64,000 bases of DNA, taken from assembly GCF_000828815.1 (NCBI RefSeq), contig NZ_AP014521.1:32001-96000 (forward strand), in the 5' to 3' direction. The position numbers and the translations under genes were made by a program. Position 1 is the first letter of the stretch. Every line of letters begins with the position of its first letter. The notes below the pieces were generated by a model. That model was not told where the DNA came from and did no database searches. It saw only the letters and a list, made by a program, of their open reading frames with translations. Below are positions 1-9,281 of the stretch, one piece after another. The stretch comes from Candidatus Tachikawaea gelatinosa (GTDB lineage: Bacteria; Pseudomonadota; Gammaproteobacteria; Enterobacterales; Enterobacteriaceae).

Positions 1-344
1 ATTAATAATAATACACCTTTTAAAAAAACTCGGCTTACAATGTAATCGTATAACATTTTTTTTGTTTTTTTTTCATCTTTTTTAGAAAAATTTGTATAAC
101 CGTAACCAGGAAAATCAATAATTCTTTTTCCAGAAATAACTTCAAAAATATTGATAAATTTAGTACATCCTACTTTTTTGCTAGTTCTTGATATTTTTTT
201 GTTAGCTAGGATATTGATTAAAGTAGATTTTCCAACATTAGAATAGCCTAAAATAGCAATTTCTGAACCATAATTGAAAGAAAGATTATTAATATTTGAT
301 ATAGTAGCAAGAAAATTTATTAATTTATAATTTAACTTAAACAA
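1..344 (-). CDS. engB: Ribosome biogenesis GTP-binding protein EngB/YihA, C-terminus cut by window edge
   Basis: Reading leftward on the minus strand, the frame is open to the window edge and gives the N-terminal half of a YihA/EngB GTPase. The P-loop GYSNVGKSTL (G1) is followed by a G3 region IDFPGYGYTN, both as in the E. coli protein. The family is an essential GTPase in late 50S subunit assembly. I chose a TTG start at 344: it places FKLNY where E. coli EngB begins with TNLNY, and a GGAAGG Shine-Dalgarno lies 6 nt upstream (351-356). No in-frame ATG fits. The remaining C-terminal part lies outside the window. Identity is firm; the start is inferred. Confidence 0.9.
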   Translation of the reverse strand, partial: MFKLNYKLINFLATISNINNLSFNYGSEIAILGYSNVGKSTLINILANKKISRTSKKVGCTKFINIFEVISGKRIIDFPGYGYTNFSKKDEKKTKKMLYDYIVSRVFLKGVLLL

Positions 345-793
345 ATGTTTCCTTCCTTTAATTAAATGATGAATATAGTATATTAATAGTTTCAACGTTG
401 TTTGTGGTATACTTTAAAAGTATTTAAAATATAGTATTGGATTACAAATTTAAAGAGAATGATATTAATTTTGTGAATTATTATAAAATTTTTAGTTATT
501 TATCTTAAAAAGATAATTTACTGTTGAGTTTTTATCTTTTGTGAGGTTTTCTTATTTTTTTGCTATTTTATAATAATTACAATAAAATTGTATTAAAAAA
601 AATGTTTGCAATCTTAGATGACAGATTATTTAAATTTTATATTATTTAATTATAATTTAATAATCTATATACTTATGGTATTGTAAAAAAATTATTTAAA
701 ATATAATATAAAGAAATCGTTGATCTTCATTATAAATAAATTAATATAATTTGAAAAATAATCTGCGATATTTATTAGTATAAATAACAGTGT
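345..793. other. Intergenic region between dnaC and engB, no gene recognised
   Basis: About 450 bases without a convincing reading frame. It must hold the engB promoter on the minus strand. On the plus strand there is an extended -10-like TGGTATACT (405-413), followed about 95 nt later by a 9-bp inverted repeat (508-516 with 532-540) ending in a short T run. In E. coli the CsrC and Spot 42 RNAs flank yihA, but I see neither the repeated GGA motifs of CsrC nor Spot 42 sequence here. Confidence 0.4.
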
Positions 794-1525
794 TTATTTT
801 ATATGTTTACGGTAACTTTCCCAATCGAATCGTACCCAAATACTATTCCCTATACGCATTCTATCCATTACTCTTTCTCCTAGCAAATGGTTTAAACTTA
901 TATAATCAAGATTTGAAAGCATACCTGTTGGACGTTTTGAAGAAGAACGACGATCAATAATTTGATTAATTACAATTTTTTCATAACGTGATTCTATCTG
1001 AATACCGATTTCATCAATCACTAATAAATCAATATTAGAAAAATTATATAGTAAATTTTTTTCATGTAATGAATTTTTAAAAGAAAAAGTTTCTTTAATA
1101 TTAGACATAATATCTGCAACAGTAATTAGTAAAAAACTTTTACCATTTAAAATAAGATTCATACCTATTGCTGTAGCTAAATGATTTTTACCTGTTCCTG
1201 GTTTACCAGAAAAAATAAAACTAGCTAAACTATTTTGATTAAATTCCTTTAAATATCTTTTTGCCATAGATAATGCTTTTTTTTGTCTTTCATTTTCTAA
1301 TTGATAGTTATCAAAAGAACAATCTTTATATAATTCGTGAATACCAGATTGCATAACAGTTTTTTTAAATTTTATTTCATAATTTTTTTTAATAATTTTT
1401 GTAGAATTTAATTTACCTTGTTCTTGATTCCATTTTAATAATTCTAATCCAGTACCAAATTTTGGTTTAATATGTTGAGGAATTATTTTTTTTAAACGAT
1501 TAAAAAAATAATCATGTTTTTTCAT
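794..1525 (-). CDS. dnaC: DnaC, helicase loader
   Basis: DnaC is an AAA+ ATPase that loads the replicative helicase DnaB at the origin and at restarted forks. The 243-residue protein matches E. coli DnaC (245 aa) along its length. The Walker A GKPGTGKN is at residues 107-114, the Walker B LLVIDEIG is near 167-174, and the arginine-finger stretch DRRSSSKRPTGML follows. The N-terminal DnaB-binding segment (PQHIKP...GTGLELL) is kept. It lies directly downstream of dnaT, two bases after its stop, in the usual dnaTC operon. Identity is clear. Confidence 0.97.
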   Translation of the reverse strand: MKKHDYFFNRLKKIIPQHIKPKFGTGLELLKWNQEQGKLNSTKIIKKNYEIKFKKTVMQSGIHELYKDCSFDNYQLENERQKKALSMAKRYLKEFNQNSLASFIFSGKPGTGKNHLATAIGMNLILNGKSFLLITVADIMSNIKETFSFKNSLHEKNLLYNFSNIDLLVIDEIGIQIESRYEKIVINQIIDRRSSSKRPTGMLSNLDYISLNHLLGERVMDRMRIGNSIWVRFDWESYRKHIK

Positions 1526-1527
1526 TA

Positions 1528-2085
1528 TTATTCACTTCTAAAACCATCTGGAACATTATCATTATAATGGTGATTGTTAGATCCAGTATGTTTTTTTTTC
1601 GTAATTTTATTATCTATTAAACGATTTAATTTAATATTCCGTGCAAGTTTTTGTTGCCATTGAACGTGATGTAAAATACATTCTTCTACGATCCAATAAT
1701 CAATAAATGATGCTAATTCTGATGTGCTAACAGGTTGTTCTAATATCACCCCCCAAACAGCAGCTTTTTTTTGAAAGTCAATATCTGGTTGCCATTTTTT
1801 ATACATCGCAAATTTTTCTTTTGGTAGTATTTGATAGTCATTTAAGTTTTTTCTAAAAGATTTTTTAGATTGACTTTTATCTAAAAAATAGTTTTTTTCT
1901 AAAAACATTTTTTTTTCTATTTCTAGTAAATATGACAATCTTTCTTGTGTTAAAACATACATAACTGGTATATTTTTATCGAGTACAGCTAAAGTTCCTT
2001 TATCTGATTGATGCAATTCAATTATAGGATTTTTAATAAATTTTTTTATTCCAATAATAGTTGAAGTTAAAATTTTTAAAGACAT
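1528..2085 (-). CDS. dnaT: Primosomal protein DnaT
   Basis: DnaT takes part in PriA-directed restart of stalled replication forks, helping hand DnaB-DnaC to the fork. The 185-residue product (E. coli 179) keeps the diagnostic central block FAMYKKWQPDIDF (about residues 92-104), the ELASFI helix and the HHVQWQQKLAR segment (about 139-149), and ends with a PDGF motif matching the E. coli PPGF tail. It is the first gene of the dnaT-dnaC operon and diverges from mntH. Its usual partner gene priB is absent from its normal place between rpsF and rpsR in this window. Confidence 0.95.
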   Translation of the reverse strand: MSLKILTSTIIGIKKFIKNPIIELHQSDKGTLAVLDKNIPVMYVLTQERLSYLLEIEKKMFLEKNYFLDKSQSKKSFRKNLNDYQILPKEKFAMYKKWQPDIDFQKKAAVWGVILEQPVSTSELASFIDYWIVEECILHHVQWQQKLARNIKLNRLIDNKITKKKHTGSNNHHYNDNVPDGFRSE

Positions 2086-2397
2086 TTGAATTTGTTCATA
2101 TATTTTAAAGTGAAGTATCTTAAATAGATAATGTTTATTTTTTATAAAGATTATGAAAAATGATATTATAATTTATAATTTTTTAACACATCATAATTTT
2201 CAATTATACTAATAATATAAATTAATTGGAATATTCATTATAATTTTTACTAATTTTTTTAATGTTTCATAAACATGAATACTTCTAATTAATTTATTTT
2301 TTATTTTTATAGCAAATGCTATAATTTATTATTAAATAATTATCTATTTGGTTCATATTAAAAAAATATATTAAAAAATATGAATAAGGTAAAATTT
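2086..2397. other. Divergent intergenic region dnaT / mntH
   Basis: About 310 AT-rich bases between two divergent genes. It should contain promoters for both dnaTC (minus) and mntH (plus). The one clear signal is the palindrome at 2307-2324, described separately as a candidate MntR operator. No open frame or RNA gene is recognisable in the rest. Confidence 0.6.
2307..2324. promoter_or_regulatory. Candidate MntR box upstream of mntH
   Basis: The sequence TTATAGCAAATGCTATAA has two perfect 7-base inverted arms (TTATAGC / GCTATAA) around AAAT. This closely matches the E. coli MntR operator core, ATAGCAAAGGCTAT. It lies about 75 bases upstream of the mntH start, and an mntR gene is present in the same window (24817-25287). 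Binding by manganese-loaded MntR, repressing mntH, is inferred from the E. coli system. Confidence 0.75.
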
Positions 2398-3636
2398 ATG
2401 ACTAAAAGTAGTTCAGTAAACTATATCATAAAAAATAAGAAAAAAATAAATCTCGCTTTATTAGGACCAGCTTTTATTGCAGCTGTGGGATATATTGATC
2501 CTGGAAATTTTGCGACTAATATTCAAGCAGGTTCATCATATGGATATAGTTTACTTTGGGTAGTGGTATTATCTAATATTATGGCAATGTTAATACAATT
2601 AATTTCTGCTAAGCTTGGAATTGCAACAGGAAAGAATCTTGCTGAACATATTCGAGACCGTTTTCCTAAAAAAGTCGTTTGGTTATACTGGATACAAGCA
2701 GAAATTATTGCTATGGCAACAGACTTAGCAGAATTTATTGGAGCATCTTTAGGTTTTCAACTATTATTTGGCATGTCTTTAATAAAAGGAGCAATTATAA
2801 CTGGTTTTCTAACATTTTTTATTTTAACGTTTCAAAACAGAAAAGAAAAAATACTAGAAATAATTATTGGAGGATTTTTAATTTTTGTCGCTGGTTCTTA
2901 TATTGTTGAATTAATTTTTTCTCAACCTAACGCTCTAAAGTTAACAAAAGGAATGTTTATACCATATTTACCAGATAAAAATTCAGTGTTTTTATCAGCA
3001 GCAGTTTTAGGTGCAACTATTATGCCTCACGTAATATATTTACACTCAGCCTTAACTCAAGAAGGTGACAAAAATACAAGAAAAGAACGTTATAATGCCA
3101 CAAAACTAGACGTTACTATTGCTATGACAATAGCTGGTTTTGTTAATTTAGCAATGATGGCCACTTCTGCCGCAGTTTTTCATTTTAATGGTTATACTAA
3201 ATTAGCTGAACTTGATCAAGCATTTATGACATTAAAACCATTATTAAATAATGCCGCTGCAACAGTTTTCGGGTTAAGTTTAATTACAGCTGGTATTTCT
3301 TCTACAGTGGTAGGAACTTTAGCAGGACAAGTTGTAATGCAAGGATTTATTAGATTTAATATTCCATTATTTATAAGACGATTAATTACTGTGATTCCTT
3401 CTTTTATTGTTATTTTAATTGGGTGGAATCCCACAAAAATTTTAATATTTAGTCAAGTTTTATTAAGCTTTGGTATTGCTTTAGCAATAGTACCATTACT
3501 TGTTTTTACAGGAAATCGTGAATTAATGGATGATATGGTAAATACAACTTTAACCAAATATTTTGGTTGGTTAATCGTAATATTAGTAATTTTATTAAAT
3601 ATTTATCTTTTAATATGTCAATTATTAATTTCTTGA
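2398..3636 (+). CDS. mntH: Manganese/iron:proton symporter MntH (NRAMP family)
   Basis: MntH imports Mn2+ (and Fe2+) across the inner membrane with protons. The product has about 11 hydrophobic segments. It carries the metal-binding DPGN motif at residues 34-37, the same positions as in E. coli, and the MPHVIYLHS motif in TM6. I start at 2398 rather than an in-frame ATG at 2380: AAGG sits 8 nt upstream of 2398, and the resulting 412 residues equal the E. coli length. A palindromic MntR-like operator precedes it, and mntR is in the window, so manganese-dependent repression is likely. Confidence 0.97.
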   Translation: MTKSSSVNYIIKNKKKINLALLGPAFIAAVGYIDPGNFATNIQAGSSYGYSLLWVVVLSNIMAMLIQLISAKLGIATGKNLAEHIRDRFPKKVVWLYWIQAEIIAMATDLAEFIGASLGFQLLFGMSLIKGAIITGFLTFFILTFQNRKEKILEIIIGGFLIFVAGSYIVELIFSQPNALKLTKGMFIPYLPDKNSVFLSAAVLGATIMPHVIYLHSALTQEGDKNTRKERYNATKLDVTIAMTIAGFVNLAMMATSAAVFHFNGYTKLAELDQAFMTLKPLLNNAAATVFGLSLITAGISSTVVGTLAGQVVMQGFIRFNIPLFIRRLITVIPSFIVILIGWNPTKILIFSQVLLSFGIALAIVPLLVFTGNRELMDDMVNTTLTKYFGWLIVILVILLNIYLLICQLLIS

Positions 3637-3796
3637 AATGACCATATTAATAAAATACATAAAAAGTTTTCTAATTTATATCTGATATTTTCATAAATTT
3701 TGTTCAAAAATTACGGTATATTATTTATATGAAAAAATGAAAATTTTAATAGATATATAAAAGATTATATATTTTATATATAAAATTTTAAATTAT

Positions 3797-4270
3797 TTAT
3801 TTATTATCAAATAAATCTTGAAGAACAAAAAAAATTTTTTTAATATTTGAAATAATTTTTGGAGTTATAAATATTGTATCATTACTAGCAAGTGTGCCTA
3901 AAATACCTTCTTTTTTTTCTAAAGAATTAATTAATTTTGCAATAATATGAGCGCTTCCGGGTATGGTATGAATAATTATCATTACATCATTATAATCAAT
4001 ATTTAACACCAAACTTTTTAATGTATTTGTAATAGATGGAATATTTAATTCACTAGGTGGTAAACAATAAACCATTTCCATTCTAGTATTCCTTATACGT
4101 ATAGCACCTAATTTCATTAATATACGTGAAATTTTAGATTGATTAATTTTTTGAAAGCCTTTTTTTTTTAGCTCTTGAGCAAGAGCATTTTGAGAACCGA
4201 ATTTTTTTTCTTTTAACAAAGTTTTAAATTGTTTAATTAAATTTTCTTGATTTGTTAGTATCTTTCGCAT
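3797..4270 (-). CDS. argR: Arginine repressor ArgR
   Basis: ArgR is a hexameric, L-arginine-dependent DNA-binding repressor of arginine biosynthesis and a cofactor in plasmid dimer resolution. The 157-residue product (E. coli 156) has the winged-helix N-terminus with the INQSKISRIL recognition helix (about 43-52) and RMEMVYCLP. The C-terminal oligomerisation/arginine domain keeps IDYNDVMIIIHT, GSAHIIAKLI and the GTLASNDTIF segment with its conserved Asp pair region. Specific regulators are often lost in reduced genomes, so retention is notable. I found no convincing ARG box pair upstream. Its E. coli neighbour mdh is not here. Confidence 0.96.
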   Translation of the reverse strand: MRKILTNQENLIKQFKTLLKEKKFGSQNALAQELKKKGFQKINQSKISRILMKLGAIRIRNTRMEMVYCLPPSELNIPSITNTLKSLVLNIDYNDVMIIIHTIPGSAHIIAKLINSLEKKEGILGTLASNDTIFITPKIISNIKKIFFVLQDLFDNK

Positions 4271-4480
4271 AAGGTACCGGATCTATATCAAATAAGTTAT
4301 TAACAACTGAAATTTAGTATTTGAATTATTTTTATTATTTGTTAAATAAAATTTTTATTTTTGATAAAAACTTTATTCAAAAAAAAAACTGCAACAAGAT
4401 TTTAGCATAAAAAAAAAATATATAAAGAAAAAATTATAGGTTAATTAAATAAGTAATTTTTAAAAAAAATTAATTCTAAA

Positions 4481-7400
4481 TTATAATTTTTTTTTATTTT
4501 TATGAAAAATTTCCGTTCGTATTTGAGTTGGTGGAAATGGTAAATCTATATTGTGCTCTTTAAATCCTTTTAAAATCAATTGGTGTAGTTCATGTCGTAA
4601 AGGCATACGATGCCCAATTTCAGCTGCATAAATTCTTAATTCAAATAGTTGAATGCCTTTTTGTAAATCTACTAAAAAAACCTCAGGAGAAGGAATAGTC
4701 AAAACATAAGAACACATTTCTGCTGCTTTTTTTAAAATGGTAGTAATTTTTTCAGTACTTTCTTTAGTGAATGCAGGTATTGTTAAAACTATACGTGTAA
4801 CAGAATCAGAAAGAGACCAATTAATAAATTGTTCAGTAATGAATGCTTTGTTAGGAACAATAATTTCTTTACGATCCCAATCTATAATAGTAGTTGCTCG
4901 TGTATTAATGCGTGTAATGCTACCAGTTAAATTACGAAGAGTTACTGTATCTCCAATTCTAATTGGTTTTTCAAATAAAATAATTAAACCTGAAATAAAA
5001 TTTGCAAAAATTTCTTGTAAACCAAAACCTAATCCAACACCAAGAGCAGCTACTAACCATTGTAACTTTACCCACTCAACTCCAATAAATGAAAATCCAA
5101 TTACTCCTCCTATAAACATTAAAAAATATTTTGTAAGAGTAGTAATAGCATAACCAGTACCTGGTTTTAAACTGATATGTTGTAAAATTGCTAATTCTAA
5201 TAATGCTGGCATGTTTCTTACTAATTGTGCAGTAATAAAAAGTATGAGTACTGTTATTAATATGGAACTTAAAGTGATAGGATATACATGATTTACATTA
5301 CTAATTGTTCGCTGTACTTCCCATAAATGAATATTTTCTAAAAAACTGAAAGCAGAGTGAATATCTGACCATAAAATTATAACTGATAATAAGGCTATTA
5401 ATGTTAAAATAGATCTTACTAGACGCAGAGATTGAGAACTAATTTTATCTAAATCAATAATAGGTTCATCAATTTCTACTGAATCAGCATTTTGCATTAA
5501 TAATTCTTTTTCTTCTTCACTACGTGATCTATTAGCTAGTATTTCTGCTCTTTTTTGACGAGCACGATCAAAAGCAATTCGTCTTTTTTGAATCAGCATC
5601 CAACGTCTTATAATGTAATAAATTACTAGTAAAGAAAACCAAATAGCTACTGAAATTTCAAGTTTAGCTAACAAAGCTTTTGCTGTTTCTAAATATCCTA
5701 TACAAGCTGCAAAAGCGGATAATATAGGAATAGCAATCATTACGTTCCATAAAAAATAATTAATTAAATTTTTACAATTACCTTCTTTATCAAGATATAA
5801 AGGAATATCAGCACGCTTAAAACTACTTGTTACAACACTTAGTGCTCCACAAATACATATAAAACATAATCTTCCTAGTGTTGCTGATAATTGATGTTCT
5901 TCAAAATTAGCGAAGGTAACCATTAACATAATTAATGGTACAATAAACCAAATAATTAAACGATAATAACGCATAGCATGGGCAACACGATTATATGACC
6001 ATTGAAAATGAATAAGAAATAAACCATTTTTTTCAGCAAAAGCTGCACTAATCATAAAAATAAATAATAGTGGTAATGTAGAAATAATTCCTTCACCTAA
6101 AGAAACAGCTATTGGATAAGACCAACATCTTTGTAAAGCTGTTCCTAACGTCGCACATAATAATATTGGTGGCGCTGTAATTATAATAGATAAAAAAACA
6201 GTAAATAATGTAATATAAAAATGATCTTGAGTCACCTTTCCTACTTGATTTGCAGTATTCTCTAAAAATAATAAAAAGTTTTTTCTTAGTTGTAAACTCA
6301 AACCAATAAACAAAAGAGATATAATAATTGTTATTAATGTTTCTTTTTTACTAAAGATTATTAATAATGAATTATATAATTGACTAAAAACATTAGGTGA
6401 AAGAATGAAAGAAAAAGCATGTATTACTTCTACAGGATAATAAAAATTAATTGGACTAATATCTGCTGTCCAAAATAAATAACGATGTGTAGATTCTTTG
6501 ACAGCAAGCAAAATATTTTTAAGTTCATGTCTACTAATTCTTAATTTATTAAGTTCTATAATTAAATTATCACATCCTATGATTAACAAATTAAGTAAAT
6601 TATTTCTATGTTTTAATTGATAAATCAAAGTATCTTTTTGATTTTTATCTAAATCTTTATTTTCATTAAAACATTGTTGTAATATATCTTTTTCATGATC
6701 CAGTTTATTTTGATAAATTAATTTTTTTGCATGTAAATCTCCTAATTGGTTATCTATACTTTTAGATTTTTGAATTTCAGGTGAAGGTAAATGTATTAGC
6801 TGAGTTCGTAAAGCTTCTCCAACTAAATTAGAAAATTTTAACCATTTTGATTGTTCATATAATGTATTTAAGACATGACGTACTTGAATAATTTGTGAAT
6901 GAACAATTTTTTTTTGTATTAAAATAGATTCCATTTGTTGATTTTGTTGGCTTAAAACATTAAAAAGATCTTTATTTATACGTAATTGATTTCTAATGAC
7001 TGATGGTAATTTTTGATTATTTTTAACAGGTTCTTCTATTTTTTCTAATATTTTTTCTGCTTTTTTTTGTCTGTTTTTATGTATTTTAGTATGAAGAAAA
7101 CTTAAGCATTCATCTAAGTAATAATTATTTTTATGATGCATTATCATAAAATCATATATTGACTGCTTTTTTCGATCTTTAAAAAATGATTTTTTTACTT
7201 TTTTTTTATATATATAAGCTACATTAGCTTTATAAGCTATTTGCATTAATAGTTTTTTAATCAAATTATTTATTATTTTTTTTAATTGTTCTATATATTT
7301 TGCTATAATTTCATTAATATCATTTTTTATTTCAGATGCAGTTACTAAAAGTAATGAAACTTTATTACATTGATTATATTTTTTTTTAATTAATTGATTC

Positions 7401-7519
7401 TTTTGAAATTGTAAGTTTATTGGTTCTTTTTCTACTTGGTCAACATGAACTAAAGTATGCGAAAAAGAACTATTAATTAATAAAAAAAAATTAAGAATAA
7501 TATAGTAAAGAAAACGCAA
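4481..7519 (-). CDS. mscM: Miniconductance mechanosensitive channel MscM (YjeP, MscS family)
   Basis: A large inner-membrane channel that opens under membrane tension to release osmolytes during hypo-osmotic shock. The 1012 residues (E. coli about 1100) start with a signal-like hydrophobic stretch (residues 1-20). A coiled-coil-rich periplasmic region runs to about 400, followed by many membrane helices. The C-terminal MscS core has the pore/seal sequence GLGFGLQEIFANFISGL (about 845-861) and then the beta domain FEKPIRIGDTVTL. As in E. coli it follows psd on the same strand (40 bases between them), which separates it from the related MscK. It is unusually long for a reduced genome. Confidence 0.93.
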   Translation of the reverse strand: MRFLYYIILNFFLLINSSFSHTLVHVDQVEKEPINLQFQKNQLIKKKYNQCNKVSLLLVTASEIKNDINEIIAKYIEQLKKIINNLIKKLLMQIAYKANVAYIYKKKVKKSFFKDRKKQSIYDFMIMHHKNNYYLDECLSFLHTKIHKNRQKKAEKILEKIEEPVKNNQKLPSVIRNQLRINKDLFNVLSQQNQQMESILIQKKIVHSQIIQVRHVLNTLYEQSKWLKFSNLVGEALRTQLIHLPSPEIQKSKSIDNQLGDLHAKKLIYQNKLDHEKDILQQCFNENKDLDKNQKDTLIYQLKHRNNLLNLLIIGCDNLIIELNKLRISRHELKNILLAVKESTHRYLFWTADISPINFYYPVEVIHAFSFILSPNVFSQLYNSLLIIFSKKETLITIIISLLFIGLSLQLRKNFLLFLENTANQVGKVTQDHFYITLFTVFLSIIITAPPILLCATLGTALQRCWSYPIAVSLGEGIISTLPLLFIFMISAAFAEKNGLFLIHFQWSYNRVAHAMRYYRLIIWFIVPLIMLMVTFANFEEHQLSATLGRLCFICICGALSVVTSSFKRADIPLYLDKEGNCKNLINYFLWNVMIAIPILSAFAACIGYLETAKALLAKLEISVAIWFSLLVIYYIIRRWMLIQKRRIAFDRARQKRAEILANRSRSEEEKELLMQNADSVEIDEPIIDLDKISSQSLRLVRSILTLIALLSVIILWSDIHSAFSFLENIHLWEVQRTISNVNHVYPITLSSILITVLILFITAQLVRNMPALLELAILQHISLKPGTGYAITTLTKYFLMFIGGVIGFSFIGVEWVKLQWLVAALGVGLGFGLQEIFANFISGLIILFEKPIRIGDTVTLRNLTGSITRINTRATTIIDWDRKEIIVPNKAFITEQFINWSLSDSVTRIVLTIPAFTKESTEKITTILKKAAEMCSYVLTIPSPEVFLVDLQKGIQLFELRIYAAEIGHRMPLRHELHQLILKGFKEHNIDLPFPPTQIRTEIFHKNKKKL

Positions 7520-7559
7520 AAGATTTATCTCTCTCTTATTTTAATAAATTAACAATTGT

Positions 7560-8441
7560 TTATTTACTTTTATATGAATGAACCGCAAATGGTTTACCTA
7601 CACGAGTTAGGCTATTCACTGTTAAATGAGAAAGTATTCTCATATTATTATTTGAAGAAAATAAACTAATTACTGTAGAACCTATTTTAAATTTACCCAT
7701 TTCTTGTCCTTTCAACAAAAAATTTTGGTAATTAGATACATGATCTTTAGAAAAATTCCATTTTTTTATTACCCCTTCACGAGGGGGGATAATAGTTCCT
7801 TTCTTTAATATTTCAATACTACCAACCATTGCGGCACCAACTAAAATCTGTATCATTGGACCTATTTCTGTTTCAAAATAACAAATCACACGTTCATTAC
7901 GTGCATAAAGGTTTTTAACATTGTTTATAGAAACTGTATTTAATAGATAATGTTCTCCAGGAACATAAATAATTTTACGAATAATACCCGTATAAGGCAT
8001 ATGTACACGATGATAATTAGATGGATGTAAATAAATACTAATATACTTACCATTATAAAATTTTTCAGCCATTTTTTCATCACCTGCTAACAATGATTCT
8101 AATGTATAGTATTTTTTTTTTGCTTGTAACAATATGTTATATTTAATACAACCTAACTGAAATATTTTACCATCTGCTGGAAACACTATAGATTTTATAT
8201 CATTATCAATAGGACGCATACCTTCTTTTAACGGTCTTGCAAAAAAATCGTTAAAGTTTTTATATTTTTCTATATTAGATTCTTTTACTTCAGACATATC
8301 AATTTTATAAAACCAAATAAATAGTTTTATAAATAATTTAGTTAACCAAGTAACTTGTATATTAACTAACCAACTAATAAATTTAACAATAAATTTATTT
8401 AAAAAAAGATAACTAATTTTAAGTTTTAAAAAATCTAACAT
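7560..8441 (-). CDS. psd: Phosphatidylserine decarboxylase proenzyme
   Basis: Psd makes phosphatidylethanolamine from phosphatidylserine at the inner membrane. It is a self-cleaving proenzyme whose new N-terminal serine becomes the pyruvoyl cofactor. The 293 residues (E. coli 322) contain FNDFFARPL, the catalytic PADGK, YLHPSNYHRVHMP and the cleavage motif IGST near residues 253-256 (Ser about 255). The residue before the GST is Ile-Gly here versus Leu-Gly in E. coli, a conservative change. It is followed by mscM and diverges from orn. In E. coli rsgA lies between psd and orn; it is absent here. Confidence 0.97.
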   Translation of the reverse strand: MLDFLKLKISYLFLNKFIVKFISWLVNIQVTWLTKLFIKLFIWFYKIDMSEVKESNIEKYKNFNDFFARPLKEGMRPIDNDIKSIVFPADGKIFQLGCIKYNILLQAKKKYYTLESLLAGDEKMAEKFYNGKYISIYLHPSNYHRVHMPYTGIIRKIIYVPGEHYLLNTVSINNVKNLYARNERVICYFETEIGPMIQILVGAAMVGSIEILKKGTIIPPREGVIKKWNFSKDHVSNYQNFLLKGQEMGKFKIGSTVISLFSSNNNMRILSHLTVNSLTRVGKPFAVHSYKSK

Positions 8442-8677
8442 TTTTTCCCTACTTTTTATAAAGTAATAAAAAAATATTTATTTATCTATTAAAAGATAAG
8501 TTATTATAAAATTCAGTACTTTAATCTAAATAAATATTTAGGTAAAATATATAAAAATAATTATTAGGCGTATTATTTTTTCAAATATCAAACTAATGCT
8601 ATATTACATCAATGAAGACAACAAAATTTTTAAAATTTTAACAAATTTTTATAAATTATACCATTCTCTAAAATAAA

Positions 8678-9229
8678 ATGAACAAAAAAAATGAAAAAAA
8701 TTTAATTTGGATTGATTTAGAAATGACTGGTTTAAACCCAGAAAAAGATCGTATAATTGAGATCGTTACTCTAATTACTGATAGTGATTTAAATATTTTA
8801 GCAGAAGGACCTACATTAGCAATACATCAAACAGATGAAGTATTAGAAAATATGGATCAATGGAACAAAAAAACACATTCACATACCGGATTAATAGAAA
8901 AAGTAAAATCTAGTAATTATAATGAAAAATTAGCTCAAGATTTAACAATAAATTTTATAAAAAAATGGGTGCCAGAAAAAAAATCTCCTATTTGTGGAAG
9001 CACAATAGCACAAGATAGACGTTTTTTATTTAAATATATGCCACATTTAGAGTCCTATTTTCATTACCGTTATATTGATGTAAGTACTATTAGAGAATTA
9101 GCAGTGCGTTGGAAGCCAGAAATTTTAATATCAATTAAAAAAAAGAGTAAACATCAAGCTTTGTTTGATATTCGAGAATCGGTTGCAGAGTTAAATTATT
9201 ATCGAAAGTTTTTCTTTACTAAAAAATAA
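8678..9229 (+). CDS. orn: Oligoribonuclease
   Basis: Orn degrades 2-5 nt RNA fragments to mononucleotides, the last step of mRNA turnover, and is essential in E. coli. The 183 residues (E. coli 181) show the DEDDh exonuclease motifs: IDLEMTGL (Asp13, Glu15), [11 protein letters not shown] with its Asp, and [12 protein letters not shown] at the end with the catalytic His and Asp. It diverges from psd across about 235 bases that hold no other gene. Confidence 0.97.
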   Translation: MNKKNEKNLIWIDLEMTGLNPEKDRIIEIVTLITDSDLNILAEGPTLAIHQTDEVLENMDQWNKKTHSHTGLIEKVKSSNYNEKLAQDLTINFIKKWVPEKKSPICGSTIAQDRRFLFKYMPHLESYFHYRYIDVSTIRELAVRWKPEILISIKKKSKHQALFDIRESVAELNYYRKFFFTKK

Positions 9230-9281
9230 TACTTAAAAAAAACTTTTTAAGTTATGTAATGAAATTCATAAATAAATTATT

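Noticed and set aside
345-793. CsrC or Spot 42 RNA gene next to engB
   Set aside because: Expected by E. coli synteny, but no repeated GGA loops and no Spot 42 conserved segments are present.
4271-4480. ARG boxes in front of argR
   Set aside because: Only a half-site-like TTGAAT is present; no tandem 18-base palindromes matching the ArgR consensus could be read.
4737-5153. Open frame antisense to mscM (138 codons)
   Set aside because: Lies fully inside the well-conserved MscS core of mscM on the opposite strand and has no recognisable protein features; a shadow of codon bias.
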